Shown here: positions 54,529-61,772 of the stretch, piece after piece
Position numbering within the stretch: the first letter of the stretch is position 1
Layout of the letters: every line of letters starts with the position of its first letter
Origin: an uncultured Spirochaetaceae bacterium
Lineage (GTDB): Bacteria; Spirochaetota; Spirochaetia; Sphaerochaetales; Sphaerochaetaceae
Assembly (NCBI GenBank): GCA_944388955.1
Contig: CALXKJ010000010.1
Coordinates: 16,198 to 80,197 of the forward strand
Length of the DNA stretch: 64,000 nt
Direction of reading: 5' to 3'
Notes under the pieces: generated by a model
Databases searched by the model: none
What the model was told of the DNA's origin: nothing
What the model saw: only the letters and a program-made list of their open reading frames with translations
Position numbers and translations under genes: made by a program

Positions 54529-55589
54529 CAAAGTGCAATGATTACACTTCAGAGTCATTATATAAGGCGTTCAATGAGATAATAAGAAATACTGACTTTC
54601 CTGATGTGCATGGAAAGAAAGTACTTATCAAACCGAATATACTTTCTGATGCGCTTCCGGAGAAAGCCATAACAACAGATGCAAGAGCGATTGAAGTCCT
54701 GCTGCATATACTCAACGAAAGAGGCGCGATTGCTATTTATATCGGGGATTCTCCTGCAACACAGACTGGAAAGCTTTCACTTTCTCTTTCATCTCTCGAC
54801 AAAGCGGCAGAACGTGAAAAGGCTATCATCTGTGATTTCCGCTCAGATAACCGCATACATGAGATTGACGGACTCAGACTGCCAATGGCCTCCATACTTG
54901 ATAATGTCGATATCGTGATATCCTTCGCAAAGTTCAAGACACATCAGCTCATGAGCGCAACTGGTGCTGTGAAGAACATGTTCGGCACAATTCCAGGCCT
55001 CAATAAAAGCCCTCTTCATTTCCGCTACAGAACTCCAGAATCATTTGCGTCATTCCTCATGAAGCTCTTCGATGAATGCCATGTCGATTACGCATTCATC
55101 GATGCGGTAATAGGCATGGAAGGTCCAGGACCTGGCAATGGAGATCCAAGGCATGTAGGACTTCTGATGGGCTCTGAAAACGCATATGCCCTCGACAAAG
55201 CAGAAGCTGTCATCATGGGATATGAAAGTGTTCCGCTTATAAAGACAGCCGAGAAACTGAGACCCGGCATAACAGAATCTGAATACCCTCTTATAAAACC
55301 GGAAGAGGTAATTATCGAAGATTATGCCAGAATAGGCAAAGGAAAGAAGAACACTCTCAGATCCATCATAGGGGCCTCAATAATCAATGTATTTCATCGC
55401 CATGACTATGGCAGAGCTAGACCAGAGTTCATTGCTGATAAATGCAAAGCCTGCTCACGCTGCGTGAATATCTGCCCGGCGAAAGCGCTAAGTATTGAAA
55501 ATGGGCATGTAAAATTCGAAAAGAAAAAGTGCATTAGATGCTATTGCTGTCATGAGGTATGCCCTTTTGATGCAATCAAAGTCAGGTGA
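54510..55589 (+). CDS. DUF362 protein with two [4Fe-4S] ferredoxin motifs
   Basis: A 359-aa iron-sulfur protein. The DUF362 domain (VLIKPNILSDALPEKAITTDARAI, FKTHQLMSATGAVKNMFGTIPG) fills residues 1-295; the C-terminus has CKACSRCVNICPAKAL and CIRCYCCHEVCPFDAI, two complete CxxCxxCxxxCP clusters. The role is unknown; a redox function is expected. Start at MQRCAITKCND inside the methyltransferase end; a Shine-Dalgarno is weak. Last gene of the DUF212-methyltransferase-DUF362 operon. Confidence 0.85.
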   Translation: MQRCAITKCNDYTSESLYKAFNEIIRNTDFPDVHGKKVLIKPNILSDALPEKAITTDARAIEVLLHILNERGAIAIYIGDSPATQTGKLSLSLSSLDKAAEREKAIICDFRSDNRIHEIDGLRLPMASILDNVDIVISFAKFKTHQLMSATGAVKNMFGTIPGLNKSPLHFRYRTPESFASFLMKLFDECHVDYAFIDAVIGMEGPGPGNGDPRHVGLLMGSENAYALDKAEAVIMGYESVPLIKTAEKLRPGITESEYPLIKPEEVIIEDYARIGKGKKNTLRSIIGASIINVFHRHDYGRARPEFIADKCKACSRCVNICPAKALSIENGHVKFEKKKCIRCYCCHEVCPFDAIKVR

Positions 55590-55691
55590 GTCAGTAATCT
55601 ACCATTCCGAATTTCTTTTCGTTATTTCTTTCCTGCTTTGAGCCTCTCTTTCCAGCAGCGTGAAGAATCTCCAGAATCACCTAGAAAATAC

Positions 55692-55720
55692 TTTATAAAC
55701 TATATCTTAATGTATATAAT
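55692..55720 (+). promoter_or_regulatory. Promoter of the LexA-like repressor gene
   Basis: -35 TTTATA (55692-55697), 17-bp spacer, consensus -10 TATAAT (55715-55720), then the Shine-Dalgarno AGGAGG four nt before the ATG. Upstream, from 55590, no gene is recognised. Confidence 0.55.
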
Positions 55721-55736
55721 CATCCTAGGAGGCAAC

Positions 55737-56387
55737 ATGAATACAACTGGTGATAGAATCAAGGTGCTCAGAGAGAGTAAAGGGCTTACGCAGGAAGAGC
55801 TCGGGAAACTTGTCGGAACAACGAAGCAGACCATATTCAAATACGAGACTGGGAAAATAGAGAACATCCCATACTCGCGCATTGAGGATATCGCGAAGGT
55901 ATTCGACTGTGCTCCTGGAGATATACTAGGATGGAGCAGAGAGAATAATGCAGAAGACGATGCGGAGAAATCCCTCTCGATTCCTTTCATTTCGCAGAAA
56001 ATCTCCGCAGGCTACGGAGAAGACTATCTCTCAGATGACAGTATCATGCTTAAACGAATACAGATTCCGGAATCAATGGCAAGATCTGTAAGTGACAAAG
56101 CCACGCTTGTCAGCGCTGAAGTCAAAGGAGACAGCATGATAGATGCCAATATTTACCCTGGCGATTATGTTATCTTCTCAAAAGGCATGATCAAAGGCGA
56201 AGGGATTTATGTGATTGCTCTCGCAGGAGACATCATGGTAAAACGTCTCTCTTTCGATGGACCGCATAACAAACTTACGATTATCAGCGAGAATAGGAAC
56301 TACCCCACCCGTGTAGTAGATGCAGATATCGATGGGGTACGTATTCTTGGTAAAGTCGTCGGCTGGATTCACAACGAGCTATACTGA
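55737..56387 (+). CDS. XRE-type repressor with self-cleaving S24 peptidase domain
   Basis: A 216-aa regulator. An HTH_3 domain (residues 1-65: RIKVLRESKGLTQEELGKLV, TKQTIFKYETGKIENIP) is followed by a LexA/CI peptidase domain with cleavage site SAG (A91-G92), Ser133 in VKGDSMIDANIYPGDYV and Lys169 in DIMVKRL. It should cleave itself when RecA is activated, like phage repressors and LexA, and derepress target genes. No phage genes surround it, so it may be a chromosomal SOS-type regulator (inference). Confidence 0.88.
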   Translation: MNTTGDRIKVLRESKGLTQEELGKLVGTTKQTIFKYETGKIENIPYSRIEDIAKVFDCAPGDILGWSRENNAEDDAEKSLSIPFISQKISAGYGEDYLSDDSIMLKRIQIPESMARSVSDKATLVSAEVKGDSMIDANIYPGDYVIFSKGMIKGEGIYVIALAGDIMVKRLSFDGPHNKLTIISENRNYPTRVVDADIDGVRILGKVVGWIHNELY

Positions 56388-56388
56388 T

Positions 56389-57285
56389 TCATAGCAGAAG
56401 CTCATCCATAAATGGAATGGATTCCATCGCACCTCTCCGTGATACGGCAAGAGATGCTGCCTTATTTGCTTTATCAAGTGCTTTAACAACTCCAAGCCCG
56501 CTTTCCATTGAATGGAGAAAATACCCTAGAAAGGTATCACCAGCACCTGTCGTGTCAGCTACTTCTACTGAATAGCCAGCTGAGTAATACACCTGATTGT
56601 CATAAAAGCACATTGCTCCATCAGCTCCAGCTGTAAGGACTATGACTGTATCGGGGAATTTTCTGTGAAGTGCTGTAATTGCTGCTCTATATTCTACATC
56701 ATCAGAGATTTTCTCCTCGCCCATGATTGAACACGCCTCTACTTCATTCAGAATCAGATAACGGACTTTCTCAATAGGAAGCGAAAGAAGCGAGTCATCA
56801 AATGGCGAAGGATTCAGAGCAATCTTCATTCCCTTTCCAAGAGCAGCAGACATGATAGCAGCAAGCTTATTCACTTCATTCTGAAGAACTATCACATCGC
56901 CTTCTCCATATCCAGAAAGCATATCATCGATGTCAGCTCCCGTAAGAAGTCCATTCCCTCCTGATACAATGATTATTGAGTTCTCCCCTCTTTCATCCAC
57001 CTGGATAATTGCCTTTCCAGTCCCAGCCCGCTCCGAGACAACAGCCCGCGATACATCAGCACCATACGATGAGAGAATATCGAGGATCCATAATCCATCG
57101 TTTCCTATTTTACAGGCTAGAGATACATCTGCGCCGGCTTTAGCCAAGGCTGCCGCTTGATTCGCCCCTTTTCCGCCTGCACTCCTTGATAATCCTTTAC
57201 AGGATATTGTCTCACCTTCTTTTACAATATGCTCGACACGATATGTTTCATCTATGTTGACAGAGCCAAGGACTAGAAATTTCAT
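56389..57285 (-). CDS. rbsK: Ribokinase (PfkB family)
   Basis: A 298-aa sugar kinase. N-terminal VLGSVNIDETYRVEHIVKEGETI, SAGGKGANQAAALAKAG and the C-terminal catalytic motif VADTTGAGDTFLGYFLHSM with the base Asp. The form is that of ribokinase, phosphorylating ribose at O5; other pentoses are possible. AGGGGTGAAACC precedes the ATG. It stands alone and converges on the XRE gene with 1 bp between stops. Confidence 0.88.
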   Translation of the reverse strand: MKFLVLGSVNIDETYRVEHIVKEGETISCKGLSRSAGGKGANQAAALAKAGADVSLACKIGNDGLWILDILSSYGADVSRAVVSERAGTGKAIIQVDERGENSIIIVSGGNGLLTGADIDDMLSGYGEGDVIVLQNEVNKLAAIMSAALGKGMKIALNPSPFDDSLLSLPIEKVRYLILNEVEACSIMGEEKISDDVEYRAAITALHRKFPDTVIVLTAGADGAMCFYDNQVYYSAGYSVEVADTTGAGDTFLGYFLHSMESGLGVVKALDKANKAASLAVSRRGAMESIPFMDELLL

Positions 57286-57585
57286 GGTTTCACCCCTAAT
57301 AAACTATTATACATTGAATATACTTTTAGTGAAATTATATTCAAAATATTTTAAATCACATTATTATTGTATAATTATAATTTGCTTCTATATTTTTTCT
57401 TATATTTTTATTCATGATTAATACTGATTAATCTCCATACAATCAGTCAGTCACTATATAAATAATATAATTTCATATGATTATCATATGATAAAACTAT
57501 TTTATTTCTACCGGTTCAGCTATTTTTAGATAGCAAATTATTACAATTGACCAGAGAAGCCAATTATGAGATTGTCTTTCCCTGT
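57286..57585. other. AT-rich divergent region between rbsK and the UvrD-type gene
   Basis: No gene. For rbsK (minus): -10 TATAAT (57306-57311) and, directly upstream, an inverted repeat TTGAATATA / TATATTCAA (57314-57322, 57336-57344), a candidate operator. Farther on: ACTGATT / AATCAGT (57423-57447) and a tandem TCATATGA-TTA-TCATATGA (57473-57491). For the helicase (plus): -35 TTGACC (57547-57552), 17-bp spacer, -10 GATTGT (57570-57575), 10 nt before its ATG. Confidence 0.5.
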
Positions 57586-59571
57586 ATGAAGACAGAGCTT
57601 TCCTCAGTACTGAATCCTGAACAGGCGGCAGCAGCAAGCAGAATCGATGGTCCGCTTCTTATAATCGCTGGTGCAGGATCGGGCAAGACCCGCATGATTA
57701 CCTACAGAATCGCGCACATGCTTGAGGAAGGCATCGACGAGAAGAATATCCTCGCACTTACCTTTACGAACAAGGCCGCAAAGGAAATGAGCGATAGAAT
57801 ACGCTCTCTTCTCGGCAAACCTCTAAAGGAGCTCACAGCAACCACTTTCCATTCATTCGGACTTGGTCTCCTGAAACAGTATATTCAGCATCTTGGCTAT
57901 CATAATGACTTCACGCTTTACGATACGAATGACAATGAAGCACTTATCAAGAATTGCATCGTCAGCTGTGGGTATCAGATACCGGACTATAATATCCATT
58001 CGCTTCTCTCTCTATTCAGCGATCTCAAGACCGGAAGAGCGAAGATGGAAAATGAAGAGGGAGCTATTGCCGAGATTTACAGAGAATGGCTTCTTACAGA
58101 AAAAGCATACAATGTTGTGGACTTTGACGATCTCATACTTCTCCCGATAAAGCTATTCGAGAAGAAACCCTGGATACTTGAAAAAGTCCAGGAGCGGTAC
58201 AGGTATATCATGGTTGATGAATTCCAGGACACTTCGCTATTGCAATATAAGCTTGTCTCCATGATAGCCGCAAAGTACAGGAATATCGCAGTTGTCGGAG
58301 ACGATGATCAATCTATTTACTCATGGAGAGGCGCGAACTATGAGAATATAGTCAATTTCGAGCATGATTTTCCCGAACGTATGGAATTCAAGCTTGAAAG
58401 AAATTACAGATCTACAGGAAATATCCTTACAGCAGCAAATGCCCTTATTGTCCACAACCACGAGAGAAAGAAAAAAAAGCTCTGGACTGATGAGGAATCT
58501 GGCTCCGCAATCTCGATAATGCGCCATAGGACAAGCGAAGCTGAAGCTTATTGGATTGCCAGTGAAATCAAAAGCTCCATGAGAATAAGGGATCTACAGT
58601 ATGGTGATATAGGTGTTCTTGTAAGGACAAATTCCCTTATATCAGAGCTTGAGAATGTATTCACGGAAATGAATATACCTGTACGCATATCAGGAGGTAA
58701 GAGCTTCTTTGATCGAAGGGAGATCAGAGATATGCTTTGCTATCTCAAGGTTTTGCAGAACAAGCATGACGATGTGTCACTTCTGAGAATCATAAATACC
58801 CCACGAAGAGGAATCGGTCGCATAACAATCGAGAAACTCAGGAAATATGCTGATGAGAAAGTAATTCCTCTCTATCAGGCGATGGAGGAGATGTCAGGAG
58901 AGAATACAGAGCTATCTGAGAAAGCTAAAGGAAATCTCAAGTCTTTTATTTCAATGCTCCGTTCATGGTCTGCATCATCATCTTCTTCACCTGACGCGCT
59001 TATCAGAAGGATTGTAAATGATACAGGTTATCAGAATATGCTTAACGAGGAATTTCCCGATAGTCCCAAATCCGTGGATTTCAGGATGCAAGGCATATCT
59101 ATCCTTGAGAATCGCGTCAAACGATATCTGGAGCTTAATCCAGATTCTGCTTTAAAGGACTATCTCAATGCAGTATCAATAATTGGCGACGAGAAAGAAG
59201 ATGATGGCAAGAAAGTGAATCTCATGACAATGCATGCTTCAAAAGGTCTTGAATTCAGAATAGTGTTCCTAGCTGGGATTGAAGATGATATAATTCCATC
59301 AGCAAGAGCTCTGGAGGAAAATCAGGCAAACATCGATGAAGAGCGCAGATTATTCTATGTCGCCATAACCCGTGCAAGAGAGCGTCTGTATATAAACTAC
59401 GCTGACACGAGAATCTCAAGAGATGGAGAGGAAAAGCTTGTTCTGCCATCGAGATTTTTAGAGGAAATTCCGAAAGAGCTGTTCAAGAATGAGGAAAAGT
59501 CACCGGAGGAAATAAAGAAGAATCAACTTGAAGAACTGAGAGCAATGCTTGAAAGAAATCGAAAGAAATAA
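57586..59571 (+). CDS. UvrD/PcrA/Rep-type DNA helicase
   Basis: A 661-aa SF1A helicase moving 3' to 5' on DNA. Motifs: Q/Ia QAAAASRIDGPLLIIAGAGSGKT, LTFTNKAAKEM, VDEFQDTS, VGDDDQSIYSWRGA, ERNYRSTGNI, LMTMHASKGLEFRIVF and YVAITRARERL. The short C-terminus lacks the PcrA Tudor-like tail, so it is nearer Rep. The start is at MKTELSSVLNP, not at the TTG at 57547, which coincides with the -35. Probably repair or replication restart. Confidence 0.93.
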   Translation: MKTELSSVLNPEQAAAASRIDGPLLIIAGAGSGKTRMITYRIAHMLEEGIDEKNILALTFTNKAAKEMSDRIRSLLGKPLKELTATTFHSFGLGLLKQYIQHLGYHNDFTLYDTNDNEALIKNCIVSCGYQIPDYNIHSLLSLFSDLKTGRAKMENEEGAIAEIYREWLLTEKAYNVVDFDDLILLPIKLFEKKPWILEKVQERYRYIMVDEFQDTSLLQYKLVSMIAAKYRNIAVVGDDDQSIYSWRGANYENIVNFEHDFPERMEFKLERNYRSTGNILTAANALIVHNHERKKKKLWTDEESGSAISIMRHRTSEAEAYWIASEIKSSMRIRDLQYGDIGVLVRTNSLISELENVFTEMNIPVRISGGKSFFDRREIRDMLCYLKVLQNKHDDVSLLRIINTPRRGIGRITIEKLRKYADEKVIPLYQAMEEMSGENTELSEKAKGNLKSFISMLRSWSASSSSSPDALIRRIVNDTGYQNMLNEEFPDSPKSVDFRMQGISILENRVKRYLELNPDSALKDYLNAVSIIGDEKEDDGKKVNLMTMHASKGLEFRIVFLAGIEDDIIPSARALEENQANIDEERRLFYVAITRARERLYINYADTRISRDGEEKLVLPSRFLEEIPKELFKNEEKSPEEIKKNQLEELRAMLERNRKK

Positions 59572-59710
59572 ATGATTTCCATTAAATAAAAACTAATTCT
59601 TATATAAAAATTAATTGAAAATTTATAGAAACTTATCAATATAAATAACTTTCATATGAGAAACTACAATTACTCATATGAAAGTCTTATAAGATATTAA
59701 TAAGAATAAT
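59572..59710. terminator. AT-rich region with hairpins ending the helicase and parA units
   Basis: Two perfect inverted repeats: ACTTTCATATGAG (59648-59660), 12 nt, CTCATATGAAAGT (59673-59685), a 13-bp stem; and ATAAGAAT (59700-59707) with ATTCTTAT (59714-59721), which spans the stop of the small parA partner. T-tracts are weak, so the terminator reading is tentative; an operator or centromere role is also possible. Confidence 0.45.
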
Positions 59711-59953
59711 TCAATTCTTATCTGAGTATTTCTTATGGAATTCTCTTAAAGCAAACCTAACGCCAGCAGCCCATCCGAGCCCCATATCATTGAAAAGCTC
59801 TTCAAGATCAGCCTTGAAAGAAGGCTCAATTGAGAATGTCGTGAGAATCTTCTTTTCTTTCTCACTGTTGGAAAAAACACGCTTAGCCTTCATTCCACTG
59901 AGACTTTCGCTCTGCACTGTCTCATCTTTGAATTCTGTTCTTCTTAATGCCAT
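59711..59953 (-). CDS. Small parA-linked protein, candidate ribbon-helix-helix partition factor
   Basis: An 80-aa protein. The first 35 residues are charged and flexible; the rest (KILTTFSIEPSFKADLEELF, GLGWAAGVRFALREFHKKY) looks like a strand followed by two helices, as in ribbon-helix-helix proteins of the ParG type that bind centromeres and stimulate ParA by an N-terminal tail. It lies 12 bp after parA with its own AGGTGG site. No database family can be assigned from sight, so DNA binding is inferred from size, shape and position. Confidence 0.6.
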   Translation of the reverse strand: MALRRTEFKDETVQSESLSGMKAKRVFSNSEKEKKILTTFSIEPSFKADLEELFNDMGLGWAAGVRFALREFHKKYSDKN

Positions 59954-59965
59954 TTTCACACCACC

Positions 59966-60730
59966 TTACATCCAGATGTCCCTATCCAGCTGCTGGATAG
60001 CCTCAACTGTAGCCGCTTTCAATCCTCTTCCCCGCACTTTATATAGCTGAGGTGCTTTGGAGGCCTCCTGCGCTTTCCTGAAAAGAGGGTCGACAGGAAT
60101 ACGATAAACATGGAAACGTCCCGATGCTTCAGCTGCACTATAGATATCCCTATGCTGTCTAATCCTTTCATCATAAGAATTTATGATTATCCTCGTGTGC
60201 TTAACCTGAGAGCGCATGTTTTTCTTCAGCCGCTGCAGTTCATCTATAAATATCTCAAGACCATCGAGGCTGAATACCTCTGGAGTCATTGGCGTTATTA
60301 TCTCATCACTGGCGATTAATGCTGAACGCTCAAGGCGTCCAAGTCCTGGAGAAAGGTCAAGGATGACGCGATCGAAATCCTCCGAAAGCTCCTTTACCAG
60401 ATCCTGAATTATGAAAGGTTCCTCCGCGAGTTTTGTTTCGCTGTAGTTCTTTAAAGTGCCTCCGATACCGAATGTAGGCAGGATGAAAAGATTTTCTACA
60501 TCTGGTATGGCTACAATAGCATCTTTCGAAAAACAGCGGCCCTGGAGCACATCCGCAAGTTCATATTCAGGAGTATTCTTCAGAAACCATGATGAGAGAT
60601 TGCCCTGAGGATCGCAGTCTATTGCCAATGTACGGAAGCCATCAAGCGCAGACTGGCATGCTAAAGTACCGGAAATAGTAGTCTTTCCGACTCCGCCTTT
60701 CTGCAAATGAAATGCTATTGTTTTCGGCAT
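59966..60730 (-). CDS. parA: ParA-family partition ATPase
   Basis: A 254-aa deviant Walker ATPase: FHLQKGGVGKTTISGTLA (signature Lys present), AIDCDPQGNLSSWF, and RVILDLSPGLGRLERSALI for the B motif. No N-terminal HTH. The C-terminus (KVRGRGLKAATVEAIQQLDRDIW) is unlike chromosomal Soj. With a small downstream partner instead of ParB, the set resembles a type Ib plasmid partition module. Start at MPKTIAFHLQ after GGAGGGTGCG. No replication or transfer genes are near. Confidence 0.88.
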   Translation of the reverse strand: MPKTIAFHLQKGGVGKTTISGTLACQSALDGFRTLAIDCDPQGNLSSWFLKNTPEYELADVLQGRCFSKDAIVAIPDVENLFILPTFGIGGTLKNYSETKLAEEPFIIQDLVKELSEDFDRVILDLSPGLGRLERSALIASDEIITPMTPEVFSLDGLEIFIDELQRLKKNMRSQVKHTRIIINSYDERIRQHRDIYSAAEASGRFHVYRIPVDPLFRKAQEASKAPQLYKVRGRGLKAATVEAIQQLDRDIWM

Positions 60731-60993
60731 TAACGCACCCTCCGAACACAAATGATTATATTCCATAAATCATACAGCGGCAATCTTTACATGAGAAATA
60801 TTTCATAATGAAATGATTTTACACTTTTTAGATATCTGTTCAAATAAAAATTGCATTTAAATTATATAAGTTTAATTTAATTTTATATTTTTATTATATG
60901 TCATAATATTATTTTTTGAATTAGACATATATGAATATTAGTCGATTTAATATTCAATATGAATTTACTCACTCAAAAAGGTATAATAACAAT
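60731..60993. promoter_or_regulatory. AT-rich divergent region parA / xthA
   Basis: No gene in 263 bp. An inverted repeat TGAATATTA-GTCGATT-TAATATTCA (60932-60956) lies about 40 bp before the xthA start, and GAAATATTTC is nearer parA. For xthA the -10 is TATAAT (60982-60987), 6 nt before its ATG. The region is a natural place for a partition site or parA operator, but no repeated iterons are visible. Confidence 0.5.
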
Positions 60994-61749
60994 ATGAAAC
61001 TCATAAGCTGGAATGTAAATGGAATAAGAGCGTGTGTGAAAAAGGGATTCGAATCATTCGCACTTTCATCCAATGCTGATATCATTGCTCTTCAGGAAGT
61101 GAAGGCAGGCGTGGATGAAATGCCAGTGTCCCTTCCTGGATACGATTTGTACCAGAATGCAGCCGAGAGAAAAGGATACAGCGGTACAGCGATATTCACA
61201 AAGAAAAAACCTATATCTGTTATATATGATCTTGATGATGATGAATTCAATCATGAGGGAAGAACAATCACGCTTGAATTCGATGATTTCTTCTTCATAT
61301 GCGTCTACATTCCAAATAGCCAGGAGAATCTGAAGCGTATTGAGTTCAGGTTAGGTTTTGATGAAGCGCTTAGAAAGCATATAAAGAAGCTTATGGCAAT
61401 CAAGCCTGTAATAGCCACAGGGGATTTCAATGTTGCAAAAGAGCCGATAGATCTCAAGAACCCAAAACCAAACGAAGGACATGCCGGATATTCTGAAGAA
61501 GAACGTGAAAGCTTCAGGAAAACACTCTCGCTCGGCCTTGTGGATTCCTTCCGTTATTTCTATCCAGATAAAACAGGAGCTTACTCCTGGTGGAGCTACA
61601 TGTTCCATGCACGAGAGAAGAATGCAGGATGGCGTATAGACTATTTTCTGGTTTCAGAGAGCATAAAGGATTCGATGACAGATGCGGGCATACTTCAGAA
61701 TGTCACAGGCTCCGATCACGCGCCGGTATTCCTCGACATCTTTGATTAA
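60994..61749 (+). CDS. xthA: Exodeoxyribonuclease III / AP endonuclease
   Basis: A 251-aa DNA repair nuclease cutting at abasic sites. KLISWNVNGIRAC, IIALQEVKAG (metal Glu), VYIPNS, ATGDFNVA (Asp/Asn), the SWWSY motif, WRIDYFLVS and the terminal GSDHAPVFLDI (Asp-His) are all present. The start at 60994 is 6 nt after a consensus TATAAT with no Shine-Dalgarno, so the mRNA should be leaderless. Confidence 0.95.
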   Translation: MKLISWNVNGIRACVKKGFESFALSSNADIIALQEVKAGVDEMPVSLPGYDLYQNAAERKGYSGTAIFTKKKPISVIYDLDDDEFNHEGRTITLEFDDFFFICVYIPNSQENLKRIEFRLGFDEALRKHIKKLMAIKPVIATGDFNVAKEPIDLKNPKPNEGHAGYSEEERESFRKTLSLGLVDSFRYFYPDKTGAYSWWSYMFHAREKNAGWRIDYFLVSESIKDSMTDAGILQNVTGSDHAPVFLDIFD

Positions 61750-61751
61750 AA

Positions 61752-61769
61752 AACTCCCCGAAGGGAGTT
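61752..61769 (-). terminator. Terminator of typA (bidirectional in part)
   Basis: Minus strand: AACTCCC-TTCG-GGGAGTT followed by TTTTT, a 7-bp stem with a stable TTCG loop, four bases after the typA stop codon. From the other side it lies 2 bp after the xthA stop. Confidence 0.9.
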
Positions 61770-61772
61770 ATA

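Noticed and set aside
55590..55691. Short minus-strand frame of about 30 codons after the DUF362 gene
   Set aside because: Too short, preceded by a stop, no Shine-Dalgarno and no family resemblance.
57547..57585. TTG start for the UvrD-type helicase
   Set aside because: The TTG overlaps the probable -35 (TTGACC); the helicase family begins near the ATG at 57586.
57473..59681. Pairs of TCATATGA octamers on both sides of the helicase gene as centromere sites
   Set aside because: The same octamer also occurs inside coding DNA (for example 7208, 33721), so frequency alone gives no support.
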